Assembly (NCBI RefSeq): GCF_000619925.1
Contig: NZ_JHVB01000001.1
Location: forward strand, 186,001-250,000
DNA length: 64,000 bases
Source: Treponema sp. C6A8
GTDB taxonomy: Bacteria > Spirochaetota > Spirochaetia > Treponematales > Treponemataceae
Direction of reading: 5' to 3'
In this document: positions 15,970 to 25,922 of the stretch, piece after piece
How the letters are laid out: every line of letters starts with the position of its first letter
How positions within the stretch are numbered: the first letter of the stretch is position 1
Program-made: the position numbers and the translations under genes
The notes under the pieces: model-generated
The model's input: only the letters and a program-made list of their open reading frames with translations
What the model was told of the DNA's origin: nothing
The model's database searches: none

Positions 15970-17181
15970 GTGGCTGACAGGGATGAGGGGGTCAGGTTTT
16001 TGAAAGCACTGAATGATGCCCACGAGCAGGAGTACAAAAAATTACCGGAGGTTGTGGCAAAAGCGCCCGGCAGATTTCATCTGATTGGCGAACACTCCTG
16101 GTTTTTTAAAGATAAGACACTTTCCATGGCAATAAATCTTCCGGTTTATGTTGCCGTTTCTAAAAGAGAAGATTCATCACTTCATTTTTATTTTCATCAG
16201 CTGAATGACAGGAAAAAGAGTTCTTCAACTGGTGTAAAGCTCAAAAAAGAAGATAAATGGGCAAACGCAGTAAAGGCAGTTGTCTATGGTTTTACTTCGG
16301 GCGGTTATGCTGTCGGCGGTTTTGACCTTACGATTTACAGTCAGATACTTCCGTCTGCCGGCTTTGGTATTACGACGGCTGTAAAGGTTGCGGCGGCGCT
16401 TGCGATTAAGGAACTGTTTGGCTTCAAATGCGACAACAATGTTCTTCTTCAGGTTCTTGAACGTGCCAACAAACTCTTCTTACAGACTGCTAACCACATT
16501 GCCGATAACTATGCGGCTCTCTTTTCTAAAAAAGATACACTTTTAATCACTGACCATTTCAAGAACTCCTGGGACTATGCAAACTTTGACTTCCCGGACA
16601 AGAAAATCCTTCTTGTAGATACAAAGGTACCTCGCTGGACTGTCTGGAATGAAGAGTCGATTTACGAGCCTCAGTATGCCCTTTTGCTTGGTGATTTGCG
16701 CGAGAAAAAGCCTAACGTTTATGGCGGCTGGCAGTATATTTCTGACATCACTGATATTAATGAAATTCTTGAAGTTGTAAGTGAAGATATTCACAGAAAG
16801 CTTTATACTATGCTTCGCGAACATAATGACGTACTTGAAGCCCGCGAAGGTCTTATTAAGTCGGATTTCTTCAGGTTTGCCCGCGCTGTAAATGACAGCT
16901 ATGTTACTATGCGTGATTTGTATGACATCTCATGTCCTGAAATTGACTGGATTTTGAAGCGTGTAGGTGAACTTGAGCCAAATCTTGAACAGGTTCGAAA
17001 TCCTGTTACCTGCGGTCGTATTACAGGTAAGGGCTTTGGACGCTGTCTTTATGCAATTGTACGTAATAGCGATGTAGATACATTTAAGGCAAAAATTGCA
17101 GAATTTGAAAAGATTTTCGGCTTCCATCCGGATGTGTACGAGGTTGTACCTTCTGATGGTGCTTCTTTAGTACGTGACTAG
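15970..17181 (+). CDS. Galactokinase-like GHMP-family protein, probably degenerate
   Basis: The first domain matches galactokinase: VVAKAPGRFHLIGEHSWFF around residues 27-45 stands where KAPGRVNLIGEHTDY is expected. The phosphate-binding GHMP motif, normally LPxGaGLSSSAA, is replaced by LPSAGFGITTAVKVAA. The C-terminal GHMP block is recognisable (GRITGKGFGRCLYAIV for the usual GAGFGGC). The loss of the Ser-rich ATP loop and of the sugar-binding Asp in GEHTDY argues against ordinary galactokinase activity. A regulator or a changed specificity are possibilities. Start is GTG at 15970 with no SD; a TTG at 16000 is an alternative. It is divergent from lnt. Confidence 0.75.
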   Translation: MADRDEGVRFLKALNDAHEQEYKKLPEVVAKAPGRFHLIGEHSWFFKDKTLSMAINLPVYVAVSKREDSSLHFYFHQLNDRKKSSSTGVKLKKEDKWANAVKAVVYGFTSGGYAVGGFDLTIYSQILPSAGFGITTAVKVAAALAIKELFGFKCDNNVLLQVLERANKLFLQTANHIADNYAALFSKKDTLLITDHFKNSWDYANFDFPDKKILLVDTKVPRWTVWNEESIYEPQYALLLGDLREKKPNVYGGWQYISDITDINEILEVVSEDIHRKLYTMLREHNDVLEAREGLIKSDFFRFARAVNDSYVTMRDLYDISCPEIDWILKRVGELEPNLEQVRNPVTCGRITGKGFGRCLYAIVRNSDVDTFKAKIAEFEKIFGFHPDVYEVVPSDGASLVRD

Positions 17182-17202
17182 CATTTTTTTTGGGAGGAAA
17201 AA

Positions 17203-17886
17203 ATGGCTGAGAATATTTTAAAAGAAGGCATTAAGCTTTATAACGAGGGTAATTATTCCGATGCCCTGGCGTTTTTTCTTTCTCTTCCGTCTGATTCTGC
17301 CGTTGACAAAATGGAAGTTGCCTATTTTTTAGGTCTCTGCTACACAAAACTTCAGAATTATGATGAAGCCCTTTTGTTCTTGGAGCAGGTGGTTACTTCC
17401 GGCGGACAGCTTGACCGTGTACTTCAGTGCCGTTTCCTTCTTGCAGTGATTTACGCCCTTTCCGGCCGTAAGCGCCTGGCAGATTTTGAGCTTGGAAAGC
17501 TTCTGGAGACCGGCTATAAGCCTGCTTCTGTTTATGCGGCAATTGCTTTTGTTGCCTGGGAACAGAATGATACTGAAAAATGCCTTTCATACTACGAAAA
17601 ATCTCTTGAAAATGATCCTGATAATATTACTTCGCTCAACGGGCTTGGCTATGTGCTTGCCTGTACAGAAAAGGATTTAACCCGGGCCTTGAGCCTTTGC
17701 AAGCAGGCTGTAAAGAGCGCGCCAAAATCGGCTGCCTGTCTTGATTCTCTGGGATATGTTTATTACAAGCTTGGCCTTTATGATGATGCAAAAAATTATC
17801 TTACTCAGGCAGAAAAAATTGACGGAGATAACGAAGAAATTGCAAGACACATGAAGGATCTGATGCTTGCGGGACGTAAATACTGA
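17203..17886 (+). CDS. Tetratricopeptide-repeat protein
   Basis: 227 residues made of TPR units: LKEGIKLYNEGNYSDALAFF, then AYFLGLCYTKLQNYDEALLF, SYYEKSLENDPDNITSLNGL and LGYVYYKLGLYDDAKNYL. No signal peptide is present, so it is cytoplasmic. SD GGGAGG sits 8 bases before the ATG. It follows the galactokinase-like gene by 21 bases and overlaps the next gene (ATGA-type junction), so the three look like one operon. TPR proteins are scaffolds, and the partner is unknown. Confidence 0.85.
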   Translation: MAENILKEGIKLYNEGNYSDALAFFLSLPSDSAVDKMEVAYFLGLCYTKLQNYDEALLFLEQVVTSGGQLDRVLQCRFLLAVIYALSGRKRLADFELGKLLETGYKPASVYAAIAFVAWEQNDTEKCLSYYEKSLENDPDNITSLNGLGYVLACTEKDLTRALSLCKQAVKSAPKSAACLDSLGYVYYKLGLYDDAKNYLTQAEKIDGDNEEIARHMKDLMLAGRKY

Positions 17887-19946
17887 TGAAAAAAAGTTTA
17901 CTTTTAGTTTGTTTTTTAATATCTTCTTCTCTTTTTGCGCAGAATATTACCTCTGATGCGGGAATGACTGTTCCTGAAGACAGAATTCGAACCGCTTCGG
18001 AAGGATTTGCTTCAGAGGAATTCCGCAGGGGTGTTCAGGCTTATTACAAGGGAGCATTTAACGAGGCTATAATTCAGTTTGAAAAGGCTCTTTCTTTTAT
18101 GCCTAACGACAGCCTGATTCTGGACTGGCTTGGAAAATCTTACTACAAAACTGGACTTGAAGGTTCGGCACTTTCTTACTGGCAGTCGGCACAGGATAAC
18201 GGATACGGTGGAATCTTACTGGCAAATAAAATTGAAGTTGTACGTGAGCGCCGCGTAACTGGTGATACAAACGAAAATCTTATGCGGCTTTCTGAGGCTG
18301 GAAGTTATCCGGGGGAATTTAACGGGAATATGATTTATTCAGGTCCTGTTTCTGTTCTTCCAAACTATGACGGAACTTTCTGGATTGCGGCCTATAATAC
18401 AAATAATCTTCTGCTTATGAATCAGAACGGTTCTGTAATTGACAGAATTACGGGGCCTATAAACGGTTTTGACCGTCCTAGCGATATTATACGCATGAGT
18501 GACGGAAATCTTCTGGTAAGTGAAAGCGCTGGAAACAGAATTTCCCTTTTGAATTCAAACGGTCGTTTCATAAAGTATATCGGGCAGAAGGGAAGGGAGC
18601 TTGGCGGACTTGTGGGACCTCAGTATCTTTCACTTGACCAGCTTTCCCGCATTTATGTCACTGATTTTGGTAACCGCCGTGTTGATGTTTTTGACCGTGA
18701 AGGAAATCCTCTTTATTTCTTTGGAACAAAATCTGCTTATTTTGAAGGCCTGAAGGGACCTACCGGCATTTGCGTGCTGGAGGATTCGGTTTTTGTTGCT
18801 GATTCCATTAGCGGATCTATTTATGAGTTTGACCGCGCAGGAAACTTTATTCGCGAGCTTGTTGAAAAAAAGACTTTCAAAAAGCCGGAAGCCATAAGAG
18901 TCTGGAATAAGATGCTTGTAATCTGCGACCAGAATAAAGTTATCGCGGTAAATCCGCAGACCGGATCGCTTTTTGAGTACGTAAAGACGGGAAATGCGCC
19001 GTCCCGCGTTACAACAGCTTCTCCGGACGTAAACGAAAATCTTGTCGTGTCTGATTATACTGCCAACGAAGTTTATGTAATGTCAAAGCTTTCCGAGCTT
19101 GTGGGCGGACTTTTTGTTCAGATTGAACAGATTGACGCTTCAAAATTCCCGGAAGTTACTCTGGAAGTTCGTGTAGAAAACCGCCACCGCCAGCCTCTTG
19201 TCGGCTTGCAGGAACAGAATTTCTATATTTCTGAAAACAAGCAGCCGGTTCAGAACATGAAGTTTTTGGGAGCTGCTTCAAACAATACAGATGCTGACAT
19301 TACTCTTGTAATTGAACGTTCTGTAGAAAGCCTTCGTCATAAAACTGAAATTGAAATGGCAGTCCGGGAGATTGCAGAAAGCATGAAGGAACAGGGAGTC
19401 CTTCGTATTGTGACGGCAGGAAAGATTCCTGTTACAGAATATATTGGAAGTCCTTTCGGGGCACGTAACTTCAGCCTGGATGCCCTTAAAAATCCTGTTT
19501 CTGATACTGTCGCTCTTGACCTGGCACTTCGCCTTTCAAGCAATGATTTGATTAATGCGGCAAAGAAACGCGCCATCATCTTTATTTCCGGCGGTTCTGA
19601 AAATGCCCTCAGCTTTGAAAGCTACAATCTTTCTGAGCTTACAGCCTATATGTGCAATAATTCAATCCTCTTTTCTGTGATTCAGGTAACTCAGGGCTCT
19701 CCAAGTTCGGAAGTAAGCTATATCAGCGAAAATACAAACGGTGATATGTACTATGTTTACCGGGAAGAAGGACTTGGAAACGTCGTAAAGGAAATTATTG
19801 AAAGTCCACAGGGAATCTATCAGCTCAACTATGTTTCAATGCAGACTTCAAACCTTGGTGAAAAATATATTCCGGCAGAAATTGAAGTTTATCTTTTGAA
19901 CAGAAGCGGCCGCGACGAAACCGGTTATTTTGCGCCTTTGCAATAA
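17886..19946 (+). CDS. Exported NHL-repeat protein with TPR and VWA-like domains
   Basis: Signal peptide MKKSLLLVCFLISSSLFAQ. Residues ~35-110 contain a TPR-like unit (AYYKGAFNEAIIQFEKALSF). About 140-400 hold NHL beta-propeller blades, seen as repeated GPQYLSLDQLSRIYVTDFGN and RRVDVFDREGNPLYFFG patterns. The last ~270 residues resemble a von Willebrand A-like fold (DADITLVIERSVESL, KRAIIFISGGSENAL), though the metal site DxSxS is not intact. It overlaps the TPR gene by one base. It is probably a periplasmic or surface protein for protein-protein contacts. No enzymatic role can be supported. Confidence 0.8.
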   Translation: MKKSLLLVCFLISSSLFAQNITSDAGMTVPEDRIRTASEGFASEEFRRGVQAYYKGAFNEAIIQFEKALSFMPNDSLILDWLGKSYYKTGLEGSALSYWQSAQDNGYGGILLANKIEVVRERRVTGDTNENLMRLSEAGSYPGEFNGNMIYSGPVSVLPNYDGTFWIAAYNTNNLLLMNQNGSVIDRITGPINGFDRPSDIIRMSDGNLLVSESAGNRISLLNSNGRFIKYIGQKGRELGGLVGPQYLSLDQLSRIYVTDFGNRRVDVFDREGNPLYFFGTKSAYFEGLKGPTGICVLEDSVFVADSISGSIYEFDRAGNFIRELVEKKTFKKPEAIRVWNKMLVICDQNKVIAVNPQTGSLFEYVKTGNAPSRVTTASPDVNENLVVSDYTANEVYVMSKLSELVGGLFVQIEQIDASKFPEVTLEVRVENRHRQPLVGLQEQNFYISENKQPVQNMKFLGAASNNTDADITLVIERSVESLRHKTEIEMAVREIAESMKEQGVLRIVTAGKIPVTEYIGSPFGARNFSLDALKNPVSDTVALDLALRLSSNDLINAAKKRAIIFISGGSENALSFESYNLSELTAYMCNNSILFSVIQVTQGSPSSEVSYISENTNGDMYYVYREEGLGNVVKEIIESPQGIYQLNYVSMQTSNLGEKYIPAEIEVYLLNRSGRDETGYFAPLQ

Positions 19947-22900
19947 TTAGAACTCTGCCTTTCCGCCGATGCTGAACTTGATTGCAAGGGTGTTTGGCAG
20001 ATTGCTGTAATAATTAAAATCAATTCCAATTCCTGTGCTCATCGTGAAATATTTCAGGAATTTTGCTTCAACAAGATGAGAGTAGGAGTAAACCTGTTTT
20101 TTCACTTTTCCGGATTTTGAAATCTGGAAGTTTACCGTTTCCTTTCTTGAAATGCCGAATTCCGTTTCTGCGGCTCTTTTTGAGATAAGCTTTGCAATTT
20201 CTACGACCGGCGTTGTTTTTCCTTCATGCTGCCAGATAAGGGTTGTTTTGGCACTGTAATCAAGATTTGTTTCAATCGAAGTGTCAAGCGCGGTTTTAAG
20301 GGTGTTTTTGTTGTCGATGTAAAACAAAAGCTGGGCATAATATGCTAAAAGATAGGTGATGTTTTCCGGGGCTCCAGACGGCACTTTTACGATTCCTGTA
20401 AGGCTTGAAATTACTTCGTCCTGATTGTACCAGTTGAAAATAGGGTGGAAGCTTTCCCTGCCGAAATTATTTATTGAATTGTTTGTAAGTGTTGCCCGGT
20501 ACTGGTAGACGTCGCTGGTTTTTGAAGAGACTGTCAGGTCTCTGCTGACTGCAAAACTTGCGGATGACGGAATTAAAAGGTCTTTTGGAGTGTTGAAAAG
20601 GCGGCGGCTCCAGAAGGTCTGATATTTTGTCGTGTAGGCAAGCTTTTGTACCGAAGCTTTTTTTTCATTTTGAATCTGCGAGTCTAAATCTTTCTGGAAT
20701 AAATCATAGAAGGGCAGGGATTTATACATGTAAGCCCGTTCATTTTGCCTGGAAAAGAGCTTGTTTGTGTCATCAAAGTAAGTGCCGTTTATATCTGAAT
20801 CATTTTCTGTTCCAGAGGCATATTTTGAAAGAGTAAACTTAAAGTTGTTTGAACTCAGCTGGAAAGGAAGCTGGAAAATAAAACCTTCTGAGTCGGAAAA
20901 GAGGCTGTCATTTGAAGAAGATGAAGTTCCCTGGATTTCGTAAGTAAGATCAGGTTTTAGATTCAGGAGAGGAAGTGAGGCGCCTGCCTTTGAAGTGTAT
21001 TTTTCTGATTTATAGATGGCATATTCTTCTCCGCTTGAGAATTCAAATTCTGAAATTTCACGCCAGCCTTCAAAATAATTATTTGTATTGAAAGTTTTTG
21101 AGGCCGCCTTTTTTGTGTTTATCTTTTGTGAGAACTCGGCCTTTTCCGTAAAGTCCAAAATCCAAGGCTTGAAGTTCAGTGACAGGGCGGAATTTTGAGT
21201 TTGAGTTGACCAGGAATTCTGGGCTTTTGTTTCTGCACTTACTTTTACAGGAACTTTAAGCTCTGTAAGGTCGAGTGAAAGGGAGTTCTGCTTTTTTAAG
21301 TTTTTGTCATCGTTGTTAAAGCGGTAAGTTTCTTCAAAGCCCACAATTTTTTGAGTTTCGATGTCGCTTTTTATTGAGTGGCCGGCGTTTTTAAATAAAG
21401 TGTAGTCCGTAGCATTTGATGAAGTTGAAAGAGACGCGTCTGCAGAAAGCTCTACGCCGCTTACTGTTACTGCTCCCTGGGCTGTGGAAGTAACCGCTCC
21501 CTGTTTTGCAGAATCTTTAGGCGCATTTGCTATTGCCTGACTTCCTGTCTGACTTGAATCAACGGAAAAAGATGCGTTTTTTATTACGGAAAAGGATTTT
21601 TCGCCTTCGTCATTGTAAGTGGCAAGAATATCGCCATCTTTTTTTAATTCCAGCTTTGTGTGGTTATGGGCGGTAAGATTTAGCGCCGACTCCGAAAAAT
21701 ACAGGTTATCTACATAGAAAGAGCCTTCTGTGATAATTTTTCCGTTTGAGTAAGTGTCAAAAACTATCCTCTGTCTTGAAGGGATAATTTTTGAATTAAT
21801 GTCAAGTTCATAATCATTTGTATTTAAGCTGATGCCATTAAGGCTGATTTCTTTATTTGAAAGGTTAATGGAAAGCCTGTTCCAGGTGAGGCTTGAGGAA
21901 ATATAATTCTGTAAATTGTGAATTACAAGCTTTACAGCAGGGGAATCTGCTTTTGTTGTATTTTCAAGATAAAATGTCATTCCTTCATTTGAAGCTGTGT
22001 AGGAAGAAGAAGCTTCTGTTTCTGATGATTTAATATAGGCAAAGTCAAAATCAATTTCGCCGTAATTTGAAAAATCTGCAGCTTCAAAATAATTTATAGC
22101 GGTGATTTTTGTATCATCTGAACTTGTAATTGTGGCTGCGTCTTTTATGTATTTCCAGTGAATAATTGAAGAATAATTTTCTTTTTTTGCAAGCTGGTCT
22201 GCAGAAGGGGAAGATGTTTTATCGCTAGTAGTATTTACATAAAGATCTGATGCGTGCTTGGTGTATATGCTCTGGAGGTAGGGCTTGTAAGTGCCGAAGT
22301 AGATTTTACCCTTTTCATCGCCAATAGTTTTTGCAGAGGAAGTCTGAACAATAATGAGGCGGGCGTCGTGGTTTGAAGAGAGTTTTGCCCGGTCTTGGTC
22401 ATAAAGCCTGATTTTGATGTTCTGAGGATTTTTTGATAAAAGATTAAGCCCCGTGATTGTTTTATCATCATTTCCTGTCAGTTTCCAGGTTGATACAGAG
22501 TCACTGTCTTCGCCGCTAAAGTCGCTTTCTGCTTTTACGCCAAGCTGAAGATAAACTTCATAGCTGTCCGTATTTTTAGGATTAAAATCTGGAGTCAGCT
22601 GAATCTGCATTTCACTTGCAGAACTTATTACGCCAGAAAGCTTTACGTCTACCGCTGCCCACGCATCGCTTGAAATGGAAGAAAAATCCCAGGCGAGGGG
22701 AATTTTATAGCCCTTAGAGTCGCTTTCTCCTCCGTGTTTTAGGATTGTTCCGTTTGTAGTCTGAAAAAGCTGCCTTGCACTTCCAGTATCTCCGCTCCAG
22801 TTTAAGACTGGTTCTGCCTTTGTCGTATAGCCTGCGGTGCTGGAAAGATAATAATTTTCCGGAACGAAATTTTTTTGTTCGCTGACTAAAAGCTTTCCTG

Positions 22901-25900
22901 CTGCATTCTGTGTGTTTATGCTGGCCGCAAGCTGTTCTGTAAGGCTAAGATTTTCTCCTCTGTATTTAACACCGCCGGAAAGAGCTGCAAAGCCGTTTTT
23001 AAGGTTGTCCTGAACAGAGTATTTTTCCTGAATGCTTACGGGCCAGGTGGCGGTAAGAGCCAGGTCTCCGCGGAGTTTTTCTGTAAAGTTATAAACAAAG
23101 CCGGCCCCCGAAGAAACTGAGCCGCTTCCAAAATTGCTGCTGTCTTCCTGCCAGATGATGTAGATTTTGTCGGTGTTTCCAATGCTGCCGGAAGGCACGA
23201 CCTTTCCTGTATCTGAATAATATTTTGCGCCGGAATCAAGAATACCGTTTTTGTAGACCTGGACAGTTCCACCTGCGGCTGCTGTTCCTATTAAGATTTC
23301 AGAAACAGGGGAATAAGAGCGCACAAGAATAGTGATGTCATTTCCTGTGCTTATATTAAGGTAAACTTCTGGATTTTCCCTGGCAAAAGGAAAACGGTTT
23401 TCTGCCAGCTGAAGCGAAGTATTTGCCGCTATGGCAGATTCTGTCGTTACCCTTGCATATTTATGATTTACTGCAAAAAAATCGTCCTTTACTGCAGAAA
23501 ATGTTTCCAGAATTTCTTCAATATTGTATTCTTTTGCTTCTTTTTCTGTATTTTTGTAAATAACGGAAATGTCAGCTTCTTTTGTGATTCCAAGATCGTA
23601 ATAATTTGCGCAGAGGTAAGGAGTAAGTTTTACCGGATGCTGAATTATGAGGGCAGGGCTGCCTTCGATTTCAGTTTTCAGCTGGTCGTCTGCGAGAGCA
23701 TAATTTTCAAGAGGAATTTCTGCATAGGTATTAAAATATTTTTTTACTTGTCCTGCAAATGTTGTTTCTTGTGAATAGTTTCCAGTTGCTGTTACAATTG
23801 AAGTTATATCTGCAGCCGAATTAAAAGTAACAAGGATTTCCGGCACCTTTCCGTTTACCCGGCCTGTATTTGCGCTTGTAGAAAAAATAATCTGACTTTG
23901 TGATTCAACAATAAGATAATCTGCGTTTGAAAGCTTTTTATATTTCCTTTTACTTTTATCTGTGTAGGTTCCGGAATCAGACTGAACGTAAATATCCTTT
24001 ATGTTGGGAAGAAGTGATTTAACTGAGTCCGGGAAAACAAAGCGGCTGCCCCTCATGTAATCTGAAGGAGCAATATTTACGTCGGTGACGCTGTTCATTC
24101 CGTAGAAGGTTGCCGTTTTTGTTTTTGTCATGTCATATCGCAGAATAAAATCTGCTGCCCAGCGTCCGTCCAGAAAATCTTCAAAATGAAGGGAAAGTCC
24201 AGGAGCCTGATTGTCTCCGCCTTTTAAGCCGTAACCAAAATATTCTGCAGAATATTCGCTCTGCATAAAAATCTTTCGGTTGGAAAGGCGGGCCTCGCGA
24301 AGATAGCCTTTTCCTTTATAAGTTACGGCATAGGTGTTTTTCTTGAACTCGTCGGCAAAACTTGCCTCAAAATACCAGGTGTTATTCAGTTTTACAAGGG
24401 CTGTTAAATCTACTGCCTGCTTAAAAACAGGCGTTCCCGGCGAAAAACTCTGGCTGCCTGAATCCTGCCCCGAATCATCACTTCCGCCAAAAGACCATAA
24501 AAGACTTTCTTCAAAAAGTCCCTGCCAGTAGCCCTTGAGGGAAAAATCTACATGATTTTTATCGCTTAAATCCCAGAAATAAAGGGTATCGGGATTTTTA
24601 TTTATTACCTCAGACGGAAATACGTCAGGAAGCATGGCTCCTGCACCGCCTTCTGTAACGGAAGTGTGAGTCTGAGAAAAAGCCACCTGCCTGCTGCCTG
24701 CTGCCCCCAGCATTACCGCAAGTAAAACAGCCTTTAAGGTCCGCGCCTTCTGCACCCGGATTTCAGGATGTTTTTTTTCAAGTTTCAGGATGGCTTTTTC
24801 TACCGCCTGCTTTTTTTCATTTCCGTCCTGGAATAATGTCAGCTGAAGTGGCTTTTCTTCCTTCGTTACGTTTTCTACTCCAACTCCCAAAAGTCTTATC
24901 CCGCTGCCTTCTGTGTATTTTTTTTCAAAAAGGCCTTTTACAACTTCAAAAAGAGAATCGAGGGTGAGGATGTTTGTATCGCAGGTTTTCTGGACTGTTA
25001 TTGTGCTGAAGTCGTTATAGCGGATTTTTACCATTGCAGTTCGCGAATAGCTTTCTTCCCGCAAAAGACGGAATAAAACTTCATGGGAAAGTTCCATTAG
25101 CGCCGTCTCCGCGGCATACGCGTCCGTTAAATCCACAGGGAAAGTCCGCTCCGCACTTATAGAATGGCTCTTGCGCTCCCTCTTAAAAACGCCAGCGCCC
25201 CCAGCCGTCATCACATCCCACAAAAAGGCGGCAGTATTTTTTCCGAACTGAAATTCCAGCGTCTCGTAATCGCGCAGTAATATATCTGAAGTTGTATAGA
25301 TTCCGCCCTTGTTCAGGGCCTCCAGCGATTTTGCCCCGATTCCCCATACCTTGTTCAGGGGAAGGGCTTTCATAAACTTCTGCTCGCTTTCAAGCCCGGC
25401 TTCAACAAAATAAAATCCATCCGGTTTATTGTAGCCGGAAGCAATTTTTGCAAGGTATTTGGTTCTTGCAAGTCCTATGCTGACTGTAAGTCCTGTTTCT
25501 TTTTTTACCCGTTCTTTTATCTTTTTTGCCGTTTCCCAGGGCTGCCCGAAAAGCTTTTCAGTTCCTGTAAGGTCAATGAAAGCTTCATCAATGGACATCT
25601 GCTCAACATCCGGAGAATAATCCTTAAAAATCTGCATTATTTTATAGGAAATTTCTTCATAGCGTTCCATTCTGGGGTTAAGGAATATTCCCTGAGGGCA
25701 GAGCTGGAAGGCCTGAAAGCCCGGCATGGCAGAATGTACTCCGAATTTTCTTGCTTCATAAGAGGCTGTTGAAACAACACTGCGCTTTTTATTGGGATTT
25801 CCGCCTACAATTACCGGTTTTCCCCGGTATTCAGGATGATCAAGCTGTTCAACAGAGGCAAAAAAAGCGTCTAAATCAACATGTAAAAACCAGGTTGAGG

Positions 25901-25922
25901 CAGTTACTGGAATTCCGCTCAT
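19947..25922 (-). CDS. dinB: DNA polymerase IV fused in frame to a large outer-membrane-type protein
   Basis: One uninterrupted 1,991-residue frame. Residues 1-~389 are a Y-family polymerase: FLHVDLDAFFASVEQL, YEARKFGVHSAMP, QMSIDEAFIDLTG (catalytic Asp-Glu), a helix-hairpin-helix (LNKVWGIGAKSLEALNKGG) and the little finger, ending in the normal DinB tail. From residue ~390 the sequence looks like a secretory N-terminus (VQKARTLKAVLLAVMLGAAG, then SRQVAFSQ). About 1,600 residues follow that are Ser/Asn/Thr/aromatic-rich and beta-like, ending in KFSIGGKAEF, a C-terminal Phe as in outer-membrane beta-barrels. No stop codon separates the parts. Separate translation from GTG at 24755 is possible. 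The distal part vaguely recalls SprA-like surface proteins. I would not assign it. Confidence 0.85.
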   Translation of the reverse strand: MSGIPVTASTWFLHVDLDAFFASVEQLDHPEYRGKPVIVGGNPNKKRSVVSTASYEARKFGVHSAMPGFQAFQLCPQGIFLNPRMERYEEISYKIMQIFKDYSPDVEQMSIDEAFIDLTGTEKLFGQPWETAKKIKERVKKETGLTVSIGLARTKYLAKIASGYNKPDGFYFVEAGLESEQKFMKALPLNKVWGIGAKSLEALNKGGIYTTSDILLRDYETLEFQFGKNTAAFLWDVMTAGGAGVFKRERKSHSISAERTFPVDLTDAYAAETALMELSHEVLFRLLREESYSRTAMVKIRYNDFSTITVQKTCDTNILTLDSLFEVVKGLFEKKYTEGSGIRLLGVGVENVTKEEKPLQLTLFQDGNEKKQAVEKAILKLEKKHPEIRVQKARTLKAVLLAVMLGAAGSRQVAFSQTHTSVTEGGAGAMLPDVFPSEVINKNPDTLYFWDLSDKNHVDFSLKGYWQGLFEESLLWSFGGSDDSGQDSGSQSFSPGTPVFKQAVDLTALVKLNNTWYFEASFADEFKKNTYAVTYKGKGYLREARLSNRKIFMQSEYSAEYFGYGLKGGDNQAPGLSLHFEDFLDGRWAADFILRYDMTKTKTATFYGMNSVTDVNIAPSDYMRGSRFVFPDSVKSLLPNIKDIYVQSDSGTYTDKSKRKYKKLSNADYLIVESQSQIIFSTSANTGRVNGKVPEILVTFNSAADITSIVTATGNYSQETTFAGQVKKYFNTYAEIPLENYALADDQLKTEIEGSPALIIQHPVKLTPYLCANYYDLGITKEADISVIYKNTEKEAKEYNIEEILETFSAVKDDFFAVNHKYARVTTESAIAANTSLQLAENRFPFARENPEVYLNISTGNDITILVRSYSPVSEILIGTAAAGGTVQVYKNGILDSGAKYYSDTGKVVPSGSIGNTDKIYIIWQEDSSNFGSGSVSSGAGFVYNFTEKLRGDLALTATWPVSIQEKYSVQDNLKNGFAALSGGVKYRGENLSLTEQLAASINTQNAAGKLLVSEQKNFVPENYYLSSTAGYTTKAEPVLNWSGDTGSARQLFQTTNGTILKHGGESDSKGYKIPLAWDFSSISSDAWAAVDVKLSGVISSASEMQIQLTPDFNPKNTDSYEVYLQLGVKAESDFSGEDSDSVSTWKLTGNDDKTITGLNLLSKNPQNIKIRLYDQDRAKLSSNHDARLIIVQTSSAKTIGDEKGKIYFGTYKPYLQSIYTKHASDLYVNTTSDKTSSPSADQLAKKENYSSIIHWKYIKDAATITSSDDTKITAINYFEAADFSNYGEIDFDFAYIKSSETEASSSYTASNEGMTFYLENTTKADSPAVKLVIHNLQNYISSSLTWNRLSINLSNKEISLNGISLNTNDYELDINSKIIPSRQRIVFDTYSNGKIITEGSFYVDNLYFSESALNLTAHNHTKLELKKDGDILATYNDEGEKSFSVIKNASFSVDSSQTGSQAIANAPKDSAKQGAVTSTAQGAVTVSGVELSADASLSTSSNATDYTLFKNAGHSIKSDIETQKIVGFEETYRFNNDDKNLKKQNSLSLDLTELKVPVKVSAETKAQNSWSTQTQNSALSLNFKPWILDFTEKAEFSQKINTKKAASKTFNTNNYFEGWREISEFEFSSGEEYAIYKSEKYTSKAGASLPLLNLKPDLTYEIQGTSSSSNDSLFSDSEGFIFQLPFQLSSNNFKFTLSKYASGTENDSDINGTYFDDTNKLFSRQNERAYMYKSLPFYDLFQKDLDSQIQNEKKASVQKLAYTTKYQTFWSRRLFNTPKDLLIPSSASFAVSRDLTVSSKTSDVYQYRATLTNNSINNFGRESFHPIFNWYNQDEVISSLTGIVKVPSGAPENITYLLAYYAQLLFYIDNKNTLKTALDTSIETNLDYSAKTTLIWQHEGKTTPVVEIAKLISKRAAETEFGISRKETVNFQISKSGKVKKQVYSYSHLVEAKFLKYFTMSTGIGIDFNYYSNLPNTLAIKFSIGGKAEF
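24753..24790 (-). other. Possible internal start and signal peptide inside the dinB fusion
   Basis: GTG at 24753-24755 (minus strand) would give MQKARTLKAVLLAVMLGAAG followed by an AFSQ-type cleavage site, a good Sec signal. No convincing SD lies upstream (AAATCCGG). If used, the distal gene is 19947-24755 and DinB simply lacks a stop codon, so a read-through fusion and a free exported protein could both arise. Confidence 0.4.
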
